Of a stretch of 55,735 bases of DNA, positions 8,223 through 16,293 are shown piece by piece. A model generated the notes under the pieces. It saw nothing but the letters and a program-made list of their open reading frames with translations, was not told where the DNA came from and searched no databases. The position numbers were made by a program, and so were the translations under genes. The stretch covers positions 1 through 55,735 of the forward strand of contig JAFVSI010000040.1 in assembly GCA_017503865.1 (NCBI GenBank). The letters are read 5' to 3'. The stretch comes from Clostridia bacterium (lineage in GTDB: Bacteria > Bacillota > Clostridia > Oscillospirales > CAG-272). The first letter of the stretch is position 1, and each line of letters starts with the position of its first letter.

Positions 8223-8993
8223 TTACCCCCATATCGCATAAAGGGTTGTGTCGGAAGCGATAAAATATGCGTCGTTGTTGACATATGTGAAACCGCTTCC
8301 ATCGGGGTGGGTGTTCCATTTATTGAAAAAGTACATACCGTCGAGGGTGGTATTGGTAATATTATGGGTGTTGCCGTCGCCATATGTGTCTACATATGTA
8401 GCCGCCTCACCGATGATTTCGGTGATGTTTTGCGGAACCTCCACACTTACAGAGGAGGCGTATTGCCATTGCACCGTATAAGGAATGTTGAAATCATATG
8501 TTAGAGTATGAGTTTCTACGTCATTGTTTGTTCCTATGAGTTCCACGGTGTAATTTTTCACGCCGAGGATCTCAAGGTTTCGTTGGTGTATTGACGGCAT
8601 TTCGGGTGGTGCGAAATACATTCGGTGGGATACTCGCTTGTCAAGTACAATATCATACATACTCACCGTAAACTCATTCTTGCTTCGTAAAAGGAGCATA
8701 AGTTTGCGGTAGTCCTCTATGTGCATATAATTGTACTTTATAGTAAGGCGAGGAGTAAGAAATGTCGCATAACTGTCGAGATTGCCCATAGAACCATCGG
8801 CGGCTCTCACGGGTTCAGTCACATACGATTTAGTCTCGATATACGAATACTCAAAGTAGCCGTGAATTTCGTTGCCGTCTATTTCTACTCGGTCAAGTCT
8901 CCTCGTCTTGTAGTATTCTTGCAAATAAAGAGGGAGACGGCTCGCTTGCTCCTCAATAGAACGATATGTTTTTATCGGTGTAGTGTATGCCAT
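8223..8993 (-). CDS. Distal tail (Dit-like) protein with C-terminal Listeria-Bacteroides-type repeat
   Basis: Position directly after the tape measure and length of 256 aa fit a distal tail protein linking tube and baseplate. The last 40 residues (YFFNKWNTHPDGSGFTY ... TTLYAIWG) match one InlB/Listeria-Bacteroides repeat, a small beta-grasp unit common on bacterial surface proteins and occasional in phage tails. A single copy appended to a tail ring protein is noteworthy. Dit assignment rests on position and general composition. Confidence 0.7.
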   Translation of the reverse strand: MAYTTPIKTYRSIEEQASRLPLYLQEYYKTRRLDRVEIDGNEIHGYFEYSYIETKSYVTEPVRAADGSMGNLDSYATFLTPRLTIKYNYMHIEDYRKLMLLLRSKNEFTVSMYDIVLDKRVSHRMYFAPPEMPSIHQRNLEILGVKNYTVELIGTNNDVETHTLTYDFNIPYTVQWQYASSVSVEVPQNITEIIGEAATYVDTYGDGNTHNITNTTLDGMYFFNKWNTHPDGSGFTYVNNDAYFIASDTTLYAIWG

Positions 8994-9008
8994 ATTCTCC
9001 CTCTTTTC

Positions 9009-11168
9009 TTATCTTTTTGCCGTAACATCATATCCGTTTCGGCGGTATATATCTCTTGATGCCGTGAAAAATCTTTGTCCGTCAATATTGACGTATATCG
9101 GTCTGTCATCACGAAGGTCAACGCTTGATAATCCGACAAGAATTCCCCTTGCAACTGCGCTCTCAAGTTGCTCCATATTCATAACGCCGCTTTGTCCACC
9201 GCCCATATTCGTGACGAGTTCAGCACCCGCTTCGCCCGCTACGAATAACGAGCCTTTATCGGGAAGTCCTCCGTCGGCAAATTCCACTACTTGTGTAAGA
9301 GTAGAATACGCAAATAAGGCACCGCCTGTGATAGCCGCCGCTATGGAAAGAGCCTTTGCCATATTGTGTGTGGAGGCTAAAGCAATACTGAATGCGGTTA
9401 CGGCGGTAGTTAATGCCACTATTATTCCTATTGCTCTTTGCAATGAGGACATATCATCCCAAGCAGAAATAAACGCTATAACTCCCATCGAAAGGACTGA
9501 GAACGCCGCAAAAACCCAAAAAACATTGCCTCCCATTGCTTTCAACTCTTGCGATATTCTTGGAATAATTTTTCCTAAACCTTTAGTGACTTCTGTGGCT
9601 GTAAGCACACCATCTTTAAACGTAATAAAGTGTTTTGTTATACCTGTGACAACTTTTAATGCAAGGAGTCCAACAAGAGTGTATGCAATGGTTTTTATGT
9701 TTTTAGATATTTCTTCCCATCTATCCACATTAAAGAAACCATTTTCGTCAAACAATCCCGAAGCAGTCTTTAATGCCTCAGCAATTTCAGTTGCCTCCAT
9801 ACTTGCGTCGGAAAGAATACTACTGTACTGAGAAAGTGCCTCGAGGAGTTTTTCGTCCAAGCCGATATTGTCATCAGCATTCGTGTTAAGGGCATTAAAC
9901 TTGTCAAACCCTAACAGTTTGCCCTTCAACTCGTCGGTCGCTTTACCCGCCGCTAACGCACCGTCGGTGGTGGCTTGGAAAGGATCGCCAAAGTGTTGTA
10001 TAGCACCCGTGTTCTCGGCAACCGCTTTGAGCGTATCTGCCAAGAATATCAAGAAGCCGTTAAGGTATTGCATTACTTTTGCTTGGGTTAATGCGTGTGT
10101 AATAAGAACACCGCTATATTGCAATATCTCTTGGAATGACTCGGCGGCAACACGGCTTTGGTTGGCAAAACTCTCCATAGTTTTTCGGAGGTCGCCTACC
10201 GTACCACTTGCTTCCATCTGTTGGAATATCGCATAAATAGACAAAAGTTGCTTTTCTGTACGGGAGAGTTGACGCATTGTTTTCGTTCCACCAAGAGATT
10301 GGTAGAGTTGGAACAATGTATTCTCCGTAATATCAAATCCCGAAACAGAACGGATTGGGCGAACTTGTCCAGCAAGTGCCGCTTGGAACTTTGTCATCGC
10401 TTGTGCGAAGGTTTGGTTGTAAAGCGAGGCGTAGTCGAGAGCTATTTGGGTGACACCCTCGGAAAGCCTATATGCAGTTTCATCGGAAATTTGACCGAGA
10501 GAACCGAGCATATTCTTGAAGGTCGCTTGGGCGTTCATAAGGGTTTTCTCGCTTACACCGTATGCCTCGTTCATCTTATTGACAAATGCGGTTGCGGTGT
10601 CGAGGTTTTTGCCCATTGCGGTTTCCCAAAGGTTAAGGGTTTCGGTAAAATCCGCACCTTGTTGTGCAATATATCCGAATGTTCTACCCAACTTTCGGGC
10701 AATATGCACCATAGCCGTCAATTTGAAAGCATTAAATAAGCCTTTGTGAGAGTAATTACCCTTAGCCGTTTCACCGCCGAAAATCTCGGTGGTCTTATTC
10801 CCCAACTTGTCTATTTCGACAGTTGTTTTCTTCAAGACCTTGTTGTGCTTATCAAATTGGGTGGTAACAGTTTTCATCTCACCGCCGACTTTTGAAACTT
10901 GCCTTGTCATAGCGGTGTACTTGTTACCGAGTTTGTCGACCATAGTTATGGTTTCGGTATATGATTTGTCCTTCGGCTTACGCTCACCCGACCCCGTTCC
11001 TTTGCCAAGTTTATTGGTTATGTTATTTATGTCGGATAACTTATTATATAAGCCATCTAATGCTTGGGTGAGTTGATTGATCCGAGCGGTGGTATTTTGT
11101 TCAATAACGGATATGTCAATTTGAAGTTTATCTATTTGAGTTCCGTCATCCATATCGTATACCCCCAT
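9009..11168 (-). CDS. Tail tape measure protein (719 aa)
   Basis: This is the longest virion gene in the tail module. It has an N-terminal coiled coil (residues about 12-70), a central region with many Ala/Gln/Phe helical motifs (TETLNLWETAMGKNLDTATAFV, RVAAESFQEILQYSG), and a hydrophobic stretch at about 515-640 with several membrane-spanning-like helices. The C-terminus carries GGLPDKGSLFVAGEAGAE, a hallmark of tape measure proteins. It sets tail length and passes into the cell envelope during infection. Preceded, as usual, by the frameshifted chaperone gene. Confidence 0.92.
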   Translation of the reverse strand: MGVYDMDDGTQIDKLQIDISVIEQNTTARINQLTQALDGLYNKLSDINNITNKLGKGTGSGERKPKDKSYTETITMVDKLGNKYTAMTRQVSKVGGEMKTVTTQFDKHNKVLKKTTVEIDKLGNKTTEIFGGETAKGNYSHKGLFNAFKLTAMVHIARKLGRTFGYIAQQGADFTETLNLWETAMGKNLDTATAFVNKMNEAYGVSEKTLMNAQATFKNMLGSLGQISDETAYRLSEGVTQIALDYASLYNQTFAQAMTKFQAALAGQVRPIRSVSGFDITENTLFQLYQSLGGTKTMRQLSRTEKQLLSIYAIFQQMEASGTVGDLRKTMESFANQSRVAAESFQEILQYSGVLITHALTQAKVMQYLNGFLIFLADTLKAVAENTGAIQHFGDPFQATTDGALAAGKATDELKGKLLGFDKFNALNTNADDNIGLDEKLLEALSQYSSILSDASMEATEIAEALKTASGLFDENGFFNVDRWEEISKNIKTIAYTLVGLLALKVVTGITKHFITFKDGVLTATEVTKGLGKIIPRISQELKAMGGNVFWVFAAFSVLSMGVIAFISAWDDMSSLQRAIGIIVALTTAVTAFSIALASTHNMAKALSIAAAITGGALFAYSTLTQVVEFADGGLPDKGSLFVAGEAGAELVTNMGGGQSGVMNMEQLESAVARGILVGLSSVDLRDDRPIYVNIDGQRFFTASRDIYRRNGYDVTAKR

Positions 11169-11171
11169 CTT

Positions 11172-11872
11172 TCATCGTTTTGAGAATTTGTTTAAGTATT
11201 GTACCAATCGCATCCGTTCGTATTGCTTCTGCTCCTCGGTCAAAACCCTTTCGGTGGTTTCTTGGTAGGGGCATTGCGGATATTTCGGTATTTGATTGGG
11301 AGTTGATTTATCTGCTAAGCGTGCGACGAGAATTGTGGAAGCAAGTGCTTGTTTTACATAAGAACCCACTAACCACGCCTCTTGCACACGGCGTTGTTGT
11401 CTAAGTTTATCGGCTTCAAAATATATTTGTATAGTTTTGGGAGTTTGTTTCCAAAATTTATCCTCGTCCAAACCAATCATAAGGCTCGGCTTTAGATACT
11501 CTTGTCTAACCCACTCCCTAATACTACCATAATATTCAACGCCTTTTTGGTTTTCCGCAGACGTTTGCGAGATAGGATTTACTCCTCGCTCTCGGTATTC
11601 TGCGTGATTGCTTGAAAAAAATCGCTATTTGTTATAGCCTCGATGAGAGGTACAAATGCCTCGATTTTTCCGCCATTTTTTATATGCTCCTCAATTTCGG
11701 CACTCGCCTTGGATAAAGAAAGTCCCATATGGAACGCCACGGCGGTGCGGATATTTGAGAAAGTCTTTTTAGAAATGGTGTTGATATCAAACCCTAAGTC
11801 CTCAAGCTCACATATTGCCTCGAAGTCGATGGGTTTGATGTTTACGTTCTTGCCATTAATAACAGTATTCAT
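11172..11872 (-). CDS. Tail assembly chaperone, long frameshift product (gpGT-like, about 233 aa)
   Basis: Translation starts at 11872, reads 86 codons to GAT TTT TTT, slips back one base on a run of seven T's (11621-11615) and continues in the -1 frame to the stop at 11172. The -1 frame is open without interruption from the slip site: it begins SSNHAEYRER, passes through VEYYGSIREW and joins the downstream frame at MIGLDEDKFW. In lambda-like phages gpG and gpGT together load the tail tube protein onto the tape measure. The slip itself is inferred from the motif and open frame. Confidence 0.85.
11579..11872 (-). CDS. Tail assembly chaperone, short product (gpG-like, 97 aa)
   Basis: The zero-frame product ends at a stop at 11579, 11 codons past the slip site. 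It is mostly helical (IDFEAICELEDLGFDINT, MGLSLSKASAEIEEHIKNG), as is usual for the G chaperone, and lies between the tail tube and tape measure genes. It shares its first 86 residues with the long form and should be the more abundant product. Confidence 0.88.
   Translation of the reverse strand: MNTVINGKNVNIKPIDFEAICELEDLGFDINTISKKTFSNIRTAVAFHMGLSLSKASAEIEEHIKNGGKIEAFVPLIEAITNSDFFQAITQNTESEE
11615..11621 (-). promoter_or_regulatory. -1 ribosomal frameshift site, T_TTT_TTT
   Basis: On the minus strand the bases GAT TTT TTT C contain the heptamer T TTT TTT in phase with the upstream reading frame (Asp-Phe-Phe). This allows both tRNAs to re-pair after a -1 shift. The zero-frame stop follows 11 codons later. 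A clear stimulatory hairpin was not identified by eye in the next 40 bases. Confidence 0.8.
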
Positions 11873-11900
11873 TGTTCAGGTATGCTCCTTTTTGAATAAT

Positions 11901-12383
11901 TTATATGGTGGTGTAGGTGGGGTCGGTGTCCCAAACGGGTTCGCCAACAGGGGTGAAATAAAGGGAAACGTCGATAACAGAGTTGGTGCTTGCTGCGGGC
12001 ATTCCAATGTCGGAAGGCTCTACAGAAAGGAAGCAACTCTTGTTAAGACCCTCGATATCAATGCAAAGCCACATTGCCTTGCCATCGGCTTTTGCGGTTT
12101 CCCAAGCAGACATAATTCCACTTTCGCCTTGATAAAGGTCGAAAAGGTCTTGAGAAAATCTTGCGGTAAAAGTGAGGGTATCAAGGGTTTTAAGACCTTG
12201 AACTCCCGTGGTATACTCAAGATTATCCATAGAGGTGGTGTCGAGCATATCGGGGGTAGGGTTCATTTCGGGAATTTCAGTTACCATCGGGATTTTGGTG
12301 TAACCCGTAGTGGGGCGAGTTCCCGTAGTCATCTCTACCGCATACGATACCTTCGCACCAATAGAAGTAATCGGTATTGCCAT
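11901..12383 (-). CDS. Major tail tube protein (160 aa)
   Basis: The protein is all-beta in character: MAIPITSIGAKVSYAVEMTTG, IPMVTEIPEMNPTPDMLDTT, LTFTARFSQDLFDLY, CIDIEGLNKSCFLSVEPSDI. It lies just before the tail chaperone pair and after the tail terminator. This order and the 'TTSMDNLEYTTGVQGLKTLDTL' style loop are typical of tail tube subunits of Firmicute siphoviruses. Hexamers should stack to form the tube. Confidence 0.85.
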   Translation of the reverse strand: MAIPITSIGAKVSYAVEMTTGTRPTTGYTKIPMVTEIPEMNPTPDMLDTTSMDNLEYTTGVQGLKTLDTLTFTARFSQDLFDLYQGESGIMSAWETAKADGKAMWLCIDIEGLNKSCFLSVEPSDIGMPAASTNSVIDVSLYFTPVGEPVWDTDPTYTTI

Positions 12384-12396
12384 TTCTTTTTCTCCT

Positions 12397-12858
12397 TTAG
12401 TTTATTTTTTGGTAATCGTGATTGATATAAAAATCGTAACGGACGGGCGAGAAATAGGTGGTCGAGCCTTGTTCGGTGGGCATTGCAGGAGTCCCCCCCA
12501 CTCTCCTCATCAGTTTGATATTCTTGTTCCAAACGATGGCTTTCGACTTGGGGAACAGTTCCTTGACTTTTTGTGCGAAGATCAATGAGGCTTCCCTCGC
12601 TGTGTATCTCACACCGCCGATTGTCATTTGCTGACAGTAGCAGGTGATTTGGACGGGGACATAGCTTATTAATTCTCCGTCAAAAGTGTCAAACTGTTCT
12701 GCATCGCTATCGTCAATCGCTTGAACGAAAATATAAGGTGGTTTAAGAGTGGCATCCTCATCGTAAGCATAATCCACTTTAACCTTTTTTGTGATTTCAT
12801 TATCCTTTGCGAAAGCCTCGGATATGTATGCGATTATGTCATCGGTAAATGCTTTCAC
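12397..12858 (-). CDS. Tail terminator / completion protein
   Basis: The 153-aa protein sits between the HK97-gp10-like gene and the tail tube gene. It carries the mixed alpha/beta pattern of tail terminators (FTDDIIAYISEAF, PPYIFVQAIDDS, VPVQITCYCQQ, LIFAQKVKELFP). The family caps the tail tube and forms the joint with the head. The start overlaps the end of the preceding gene by four bases. Confidence 0.75.
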   Translation of the reverse strand: MKAFTDDIIAYISEAFAKDNEITKKVKVDYAYDEDATLKPPYIFVQAIDDSDAEQFDTFDGELISYVPVQITCYCQQMTIGGVRYTAREASLIFAQKVKELFPKSKAIVWNKNIKLMRRVGGTPAMPTEQGSTTYFSPVRYDFYINHDYQKIN

Positions 12859-13331
12859 TCTTTAGCCACCTCTCGGATTATTTTTGCGGCGTTATCCCGC
12901 AACCATCGTGCCGTAGTCCACATTTGTGCTTTTGCGGTGATACCATTCCACTTTGGAAAAGAAGCGTCGAATTCGTGGGCGTATGAATATGTCCATCCGT
13001 CAACGGTTATATCTTGACCTAACCTTGTGGAGTAGAAAGATATATCTTGAGTGGGCAGATTACCCTCATAAGAGCCTCTACCTCGCTCACCCGTTCCGTA
13101 CTCAAGGTAGGCGATTTGTTCACCGCTCGCAATTATCGAGCCGTTCCCGTTTCCATCTATACTGTAAGTTACGGATATGGAATTATCGCCGTACAAATCT
13201 TTCGCATAAGCCATACCTGCCTCGCATAGTCTCCTTAGTACGACTTCTACACGATTTTGGTGTGACGAACACTCTTGGACTTTCTTCTTGAAGCGTTTTA
13301 GACCATTGAGGTCTGCGACTTTGTCAGCCAT
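12855..13331 (-). CDS. Head-tail joining protein, HK97 gp10-like
   Basis: The 158-aa protein has LNGLKRFKKKVQ, LRRLCEAGMAYAKDLYG, IAYLEYGTGERGRG and a C-terminal amphipathic helix WTTARWLRDNAAKIIREVAKE. The 'yleyGTG' element and C-terminal helix are characteristic of HK97 gp10-type tail completion proteins. It overlaps the tail terminator gene by four bases, so the two are probably made in step. Confidence 0.82.
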   Translation of the reverse strand: MADKVADLNGLKRFKKKVQECSSHQNRVEVVLRRLCEAGMAYAKDLYGDNSISVTYSIDGNGNGSIIASGEQIAYLEYGTGERGRGSYEGNLPTQDISFYSTRLGQDITVDGWTYSYAHEFDASFPKWNGITAKAQMWTTARWLRDNAAKIIREVAKE

Positions 13332-13332
13332 A

Positions 13333-13689
13333 TTAAACCCTCGGTATCACACTGTCTATTTCGATAGTGATTGCTCGATATCCTATGTTCACGGCGGTGA
13401 TTATCGCATTCGCACCATCGCCGTTTTCATACCCCTCGTCAATAGTCGGCTCTGCCCCGTCCAAGTAGAGCAAATCTCCCACCGAGTATTCATCGCCGTC
13501 TTTGAGGCGATCCGCTACCATTCTCCACCTCGATTGGACACTTTTGCCGTAAACAACCGTGTCCACATATCCGCTTAGAGGTTGGTAGTTTCCCCACTTC
13601 TCCTTCGGTGCTTTATACTCCTTGAGGGTTGGTCTTTCCGTGGGTATCATCTTGCAATGATAAAACTTTTTGAGACGAAGTCCTATCAT
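13333..13689 (-). CDS. Head-tail connector / minor capsid-type protein (118 aa)
   Basis: The start at 13689 (MIGLRLKKFYHCKMIP) is chosen because GAGGTGAG lies just upstream; a much longer in-frame extension would run over the neighbouring connector gene. The rest (TVVYGKSVQSRWRMVAD, FSVGD-like YSVGDLLYLDGAEP) resembles stopper-type head completion proteins that plug the portal. It sits in the conserved connector-stopper-gp10-terminator order. Exact family not certain. Confidence 0.7.
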   Translation of the reverse strand: MIGLRLKKFYHCKMIPTERPTLKEYKAPKEKWGNYQPLSGYVDTVVYGKSVQSRWRMVADRLKDGDEYSVGDLLYLDGAEPTIDEGYENGDGANAIITAVNIGYRAITIEIDSVIPRV

Positions 13690-13699
13690 ATTTCTCACC

Positions 13700-14044
13700 T
13701 CATTTCGGCACACTCGCTTTCGGCATAATTTGTGCAACAAGCGAGGGGTCAATATAACTCGCCGCGTAGGTGAAACTAATTCCGTTTTCCTTATAGGCGG
13801 TAACGCTCGTTCCACCCGCACGATCAAGTATATCCAACATTCGGGCGTAAATCCATTGGGAAGCGTAAAAATCAATGTCAAACTTGTCAATCGAAGGACG
13901 ATTATTGCTTGACGGATAAGTCAAACGCACAAGGTCGCTCAACGCCAAGTTATAGCAAGCATTGATTTCCTCAAGAGAAAGATAATCATATTTTTGCTTT
14001 ATTTGCACCTTTATTTGCGCCACTTTTGGATTTTGAGAGTTCAT
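13700..14044 (-). CDS. Head-tail adaptor, gp6/gp15-like (114 aa)
   Basis: This helical protein (EEINACYNLALSDLVRLTYPS, FYASQWIYARMLDILDRAGGTSVTAYKENGISFTYA) matches the helical fold of head-tail adaptors that bind under the portal. It lies directly after the capsid gene set. Its ribosome binding site (AAAGGTGAC) lies inside the preceding small gene, which it overlaps by 59 bases. Confidence 0.75.
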   Translation of the reverse strand: MNSQNPKVAQIKVQIKQKYDYLSLEEINACYNLALSDLVRLTYPSSNNRPSIDKFDIDFYASQWIYARMLDILDRAGGTSVTAYKENGISFTYAASYIDPSLVAQIMPKASVPK

Positions 14045-14267
14045 TTTTTGTCACCTTTGATTTATTCACTGAATTGTTAGGTATAGGTTCAGAAGTAGCA
14101 GTTTGGATTTGTCTATCAACTAAATCGGTCAACTTACAACGCTCTTTTACAAAAGTCATTTCAGTTTCCAATATATCGGTATCAATCTCACTACCTACGC
14201 GGAAGTGCATACCTCTTAGGATAAATGCCTTTTCAGCGACCCCTTTTACCCTATACCTATAATTCAT
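13986..14267 (-). CDS. Small protein between capsid and adaptor (93 aa)
   Basis: MNYRYRVKGVAEKAFILRGMHFRVGSEIDTDI forms a short beta-type N-terminal domain and the C-terminal 30 residues are Lys/Ser/Asn-rich and probably disordered. A small protein with this 'yRVkg..v..g..f..g..i' pattern is often found between the capsid and connector genes. The tail region overlaps the adaptor gene in another frame. Function unknown; a head-surface or connector accessory is possible. Confidence 0.65.
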   Translation of the reverse strand: MNYRYRVKGVAEKAFILRGMHFRVGSEIDTDILETEMTFVKERCKLTDLVDRQIQTATSEPIPNNSVNKSKVTKNELSKSKSGANKGANKAKI

Positions 14268-14284
14268 AATGTTTATCTCCTATT

Positions 14285-15295
14285 TTACGCAGTTATCTTA
14301 GAAAGATACAGCGTATTGTTAATGTCCGCGAATACGGGCAGACCAACGCCCTCAGCCTTCGTCCAAGAAGTGTAGGGGTCATCGGAAACCCACTGATGTA
14401 CTGCAACAAATCCGTAAGTAGCGTCGGTCTTACTTGCGTCCTCGGTGGGAGTGGAAGTCATAAATGTCTTACCAACTTCGCCACGAGTAGTAAGCGAAAT
14501 TACGGTGTCCTCGTCAAAGAAGCGATACTCCGTACCGCCGTTGTATGCGGTCTTGAAAGTTCTATCGTCAACTATAACCTCGATACCAAGAGCATTGGAA
14601 ATATAGTTAGTAACGAAGTCCTGTGTCATAGGAACAAGTTGAGCCGTTGCGAATGCGTTGAGCTTCTCGTTTGCGAGCATATATCCGAGTATCTTGGAAG
14701 AAACAATTTGTCTTACAATCTTATTCTTGGAAGCAACCTTGAGGGAAGCCATATCCGCAACAATGTCGTGAGTGGGAGTAGACCAACTTGAAAAGTCAAT
14801 CTTGTTCTCTGCGGAAAGTCCGTAATCAACAGTTTTCTTTGCACCGTTCTCGTCTATAACGAGTTTACCTGTGGAAAGTGCCTCGCAAGCTCTACGCTCA
14901 AATGCGGTAAGCACCTTTGCAATCTCGTTGGAAATATCGTCATAGATAGCGGTTACAAGGTCGCTCTCTTGACTTCCCATACCCATATCTCTTACCTTCT
15001 TGCGAAGTTCCTCGCCCTGATCTATCTTCTCCTTGATAAGAAGAAGCTCTGCGCGAATTTCCTCGAAGTTGGGGCGGTCGCCAATTCTTGCCTCGCTATC
15101 AAAAGCGTGAACAAGCGCAATTACGGGAACTGCCGCGCCCTTCGTGAGATTATACATAGCGACCTTGAGGTTAGGTGTCTTAACCATAGGGAAAAGTTTA
15201 AGACCAACAAAGTCTGCGGTTGCGTTCTTATAGTCAAACTGAACGCTTATATTAGCGAGTTCCTCGCCGTCAAGAATTTTGAGAAAATCTGCCAT
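14285..15295 (-). CDS. Major capsid protein E-like (336 aa)
   Basis: Sequence features of the capsid protein E family (lambda gpE type, HK97 fold) include SVQFDYKNATADFVGLKLFP near the start, HAFDSEARIGDRPNFEEIRAEL, a long helical segment with EKIDQGEELRKKVRD, FERRACEALSTGKL, and a C-terminal domain ending in a short beta strand. It lies directly after the decoration protein gene, as in lambda (D-E order). It forms the icosahedral shell. Confidence 0.9.
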   Translation of the reverse strand: MADFLKILDGEELANISVQFDYKNATADFVGLKLFPMVKTPNLKVAMYNLTKGAAVPVIALVHAFDSEARIGDRPNFEEIRAELLLIKEKIDQGEELRKKVRDMGMGSQESDLVTAIYDDISNEIAKVLTAFERRACEALSTGKLVIDENGAKKTVDYGLSAENKIDFSSWSTPTHDIVADMASLKVASKNKIVRQIVSSKILGYMLANEKLNAFATAQLVPMTQDFVTNYISNALGIEVIVDDRTFKTAYNGGTEYRFFDEDTVISLTTRGEVGKTFMTSTPTEDASKTDATYGFVAVHQWVSDDPYTSWTKAEGVGLPVFADINNTLYLSKITA

Positions 15296-15645
15296 TACTC
15301 AGTTACCTCCCCATAAGCAATAGTGGTGTCCGCATATTCGATTGCGTAAAGTCCTTGTGCCGCAAGGTCGGTTGCACTTGCCGCAACGGTAGCAGGGAGT
15401 TTAGAGTCAATATAAGAACCTCTTATCATAATTGACTTAATTACTGCTCCATCGGTAACATCTGCGTCGTTATAGAGCAGACCCTTTCCAAGTGCGGTGT
15501 CGGTAATAAGAGTTCCCGACTTGATGATTGTGCGACCATTCTCGGTCACGGTTGTTCCCGAAACAGAGGAAATAGTTGCGGTTTTGAGAACCATTCCAAC
15601 TTCGCTTCCAAGCCAATTCGGTCTGTTATGGATTGTTGATACCAT
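15295..15645 (-). CDS. Head decoration protein (116 aa)
   Basis: The small beta-rich protein sits between scaffold and capsid protein E, the place of the lambda gpD-type decoration protein. It contains VLKTATISSVSGTTVTENGRTIIKSGTLI and DGAVIKSIMIRGSYIDSKLP, consistent with a beta-tulip-like domain. Stop and start overlap by one base with the capsid gene, which supports coordinated high expression. Confidence 0.78.
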   Translation of the reverse strand: MVSTIHNRPNWLGSEVGMVLKTATISSVSGTTVTENGRTIIKSGTLITDTALGKGLLYNDADVTDGAVIKSIMIRGSYIDSKLPATVAASATDLAAQGLYAIEYADTTIAYGEVTE

Positions 15646-15663
15646 AGCGTTTATTCTCCTTTT

Positions 15664-16197
15664 TTAAAGTTTTACAATATTGTTATCTGTTTTTTTGCCC
15701 TCTTGGTACTTTTGGAAGTTGCTCTTGCTATCTCCCTTGTCAGCCGTACCATTTCCGAGCAGACTATCTGCGGTAGAGGATTTTGTTGCCTCTGCCTTTG
15801 CGGACTTCACGGCTTCTTCACAACGCGCCTTGATAATATCCGCAATATCTTTTACTGCGAAATTGCCCTTGATAAGTTTCTCGGTTTCTTCCGCAGAAAA
15901 GCCGTTTGCCACAAACTCTTTTTCAAGTTTGAGTTGGGCGACCTCGGCTTCAAGGTTTGCCTTTCCGTCAAGAAGCTCTTGCCACTCTTTTGCCTTTTTT
16001 TCATCATCGGTCATTTGGGCTTCTACTTTTCTTTTGTACTCGGCGTTTTCCTTTGCGTAGTTGTCCTTCAAACCCTTTTGTTTGCTTACCTCTGCCTCGG
16101 CGGTTTCGGCACGCTTCAAAGTCTGCTCATAGAGTGCCTTGTAATCGGTGTTATCGGGAGTTTCTACATTCGTGTTCGTCTGTGTGTTCTCTGCCAT
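15664..16197 (-). CDS. Capsid scaffold protein (177 aa)
   Basis: The protein is highly charged and nearly all helical (YKALYEQTLKRAETAEAEVSKQKG, AEYKRKVEAQMTDDEKKAKEWQEL, ANLEAEVAQLKLEKEFVANGFSAEETEKLIKG). This is the composition of Gp20/DUF4355-type scaffolds located between portal and capsid genes. The C-terminal basic/Ser-rich tail would contact the capsid protein. It is expected to leave the head before DNA packaging. Confidence 0.87.
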   Translation of the reverse strand: MAENTQTNTNVETPDNTDYKALYEQTLKRAETAEAEVSKQKGLKDNYAKENAEYKRKVEAQMTDDEKKAKEWQELLDGKANLEAEVAQLKLEKEFVANGFSAEETEKLIKGNFAVKDIADIIKARCEEAVKSAKAEATKSSTADSLLGNGTADKGDSKSNFQKYQEGKKTDNNIVKL

Positions 16198-16234
16198 ATT
16201 TTTTCTCCTTGCTCGTTTTCGACTTTCTCTGTCG

Positions 16235-16248
16235 GGCGGTACACCGCC
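16235..16248. other. Short GC-rich hairpin between portal and scaffold genes
   Basis: GGCGG/CCGCC with a four-base loop (TACA) lies in the 96-base gap between the portal and scaffold genes. On the plus strand it is followed by ATTTTTT; on the minus strand it stands about 45 bases before the scaffold start. It might end antisense transcripts or affect mRNA processing between the two genes. Weak evidence. Confidence 0.35.
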
Positions 16249-16293
16249 ATTTTTTGCTCTTTATTTAGTCGGGATTTTCTCTATCCCCTATAA

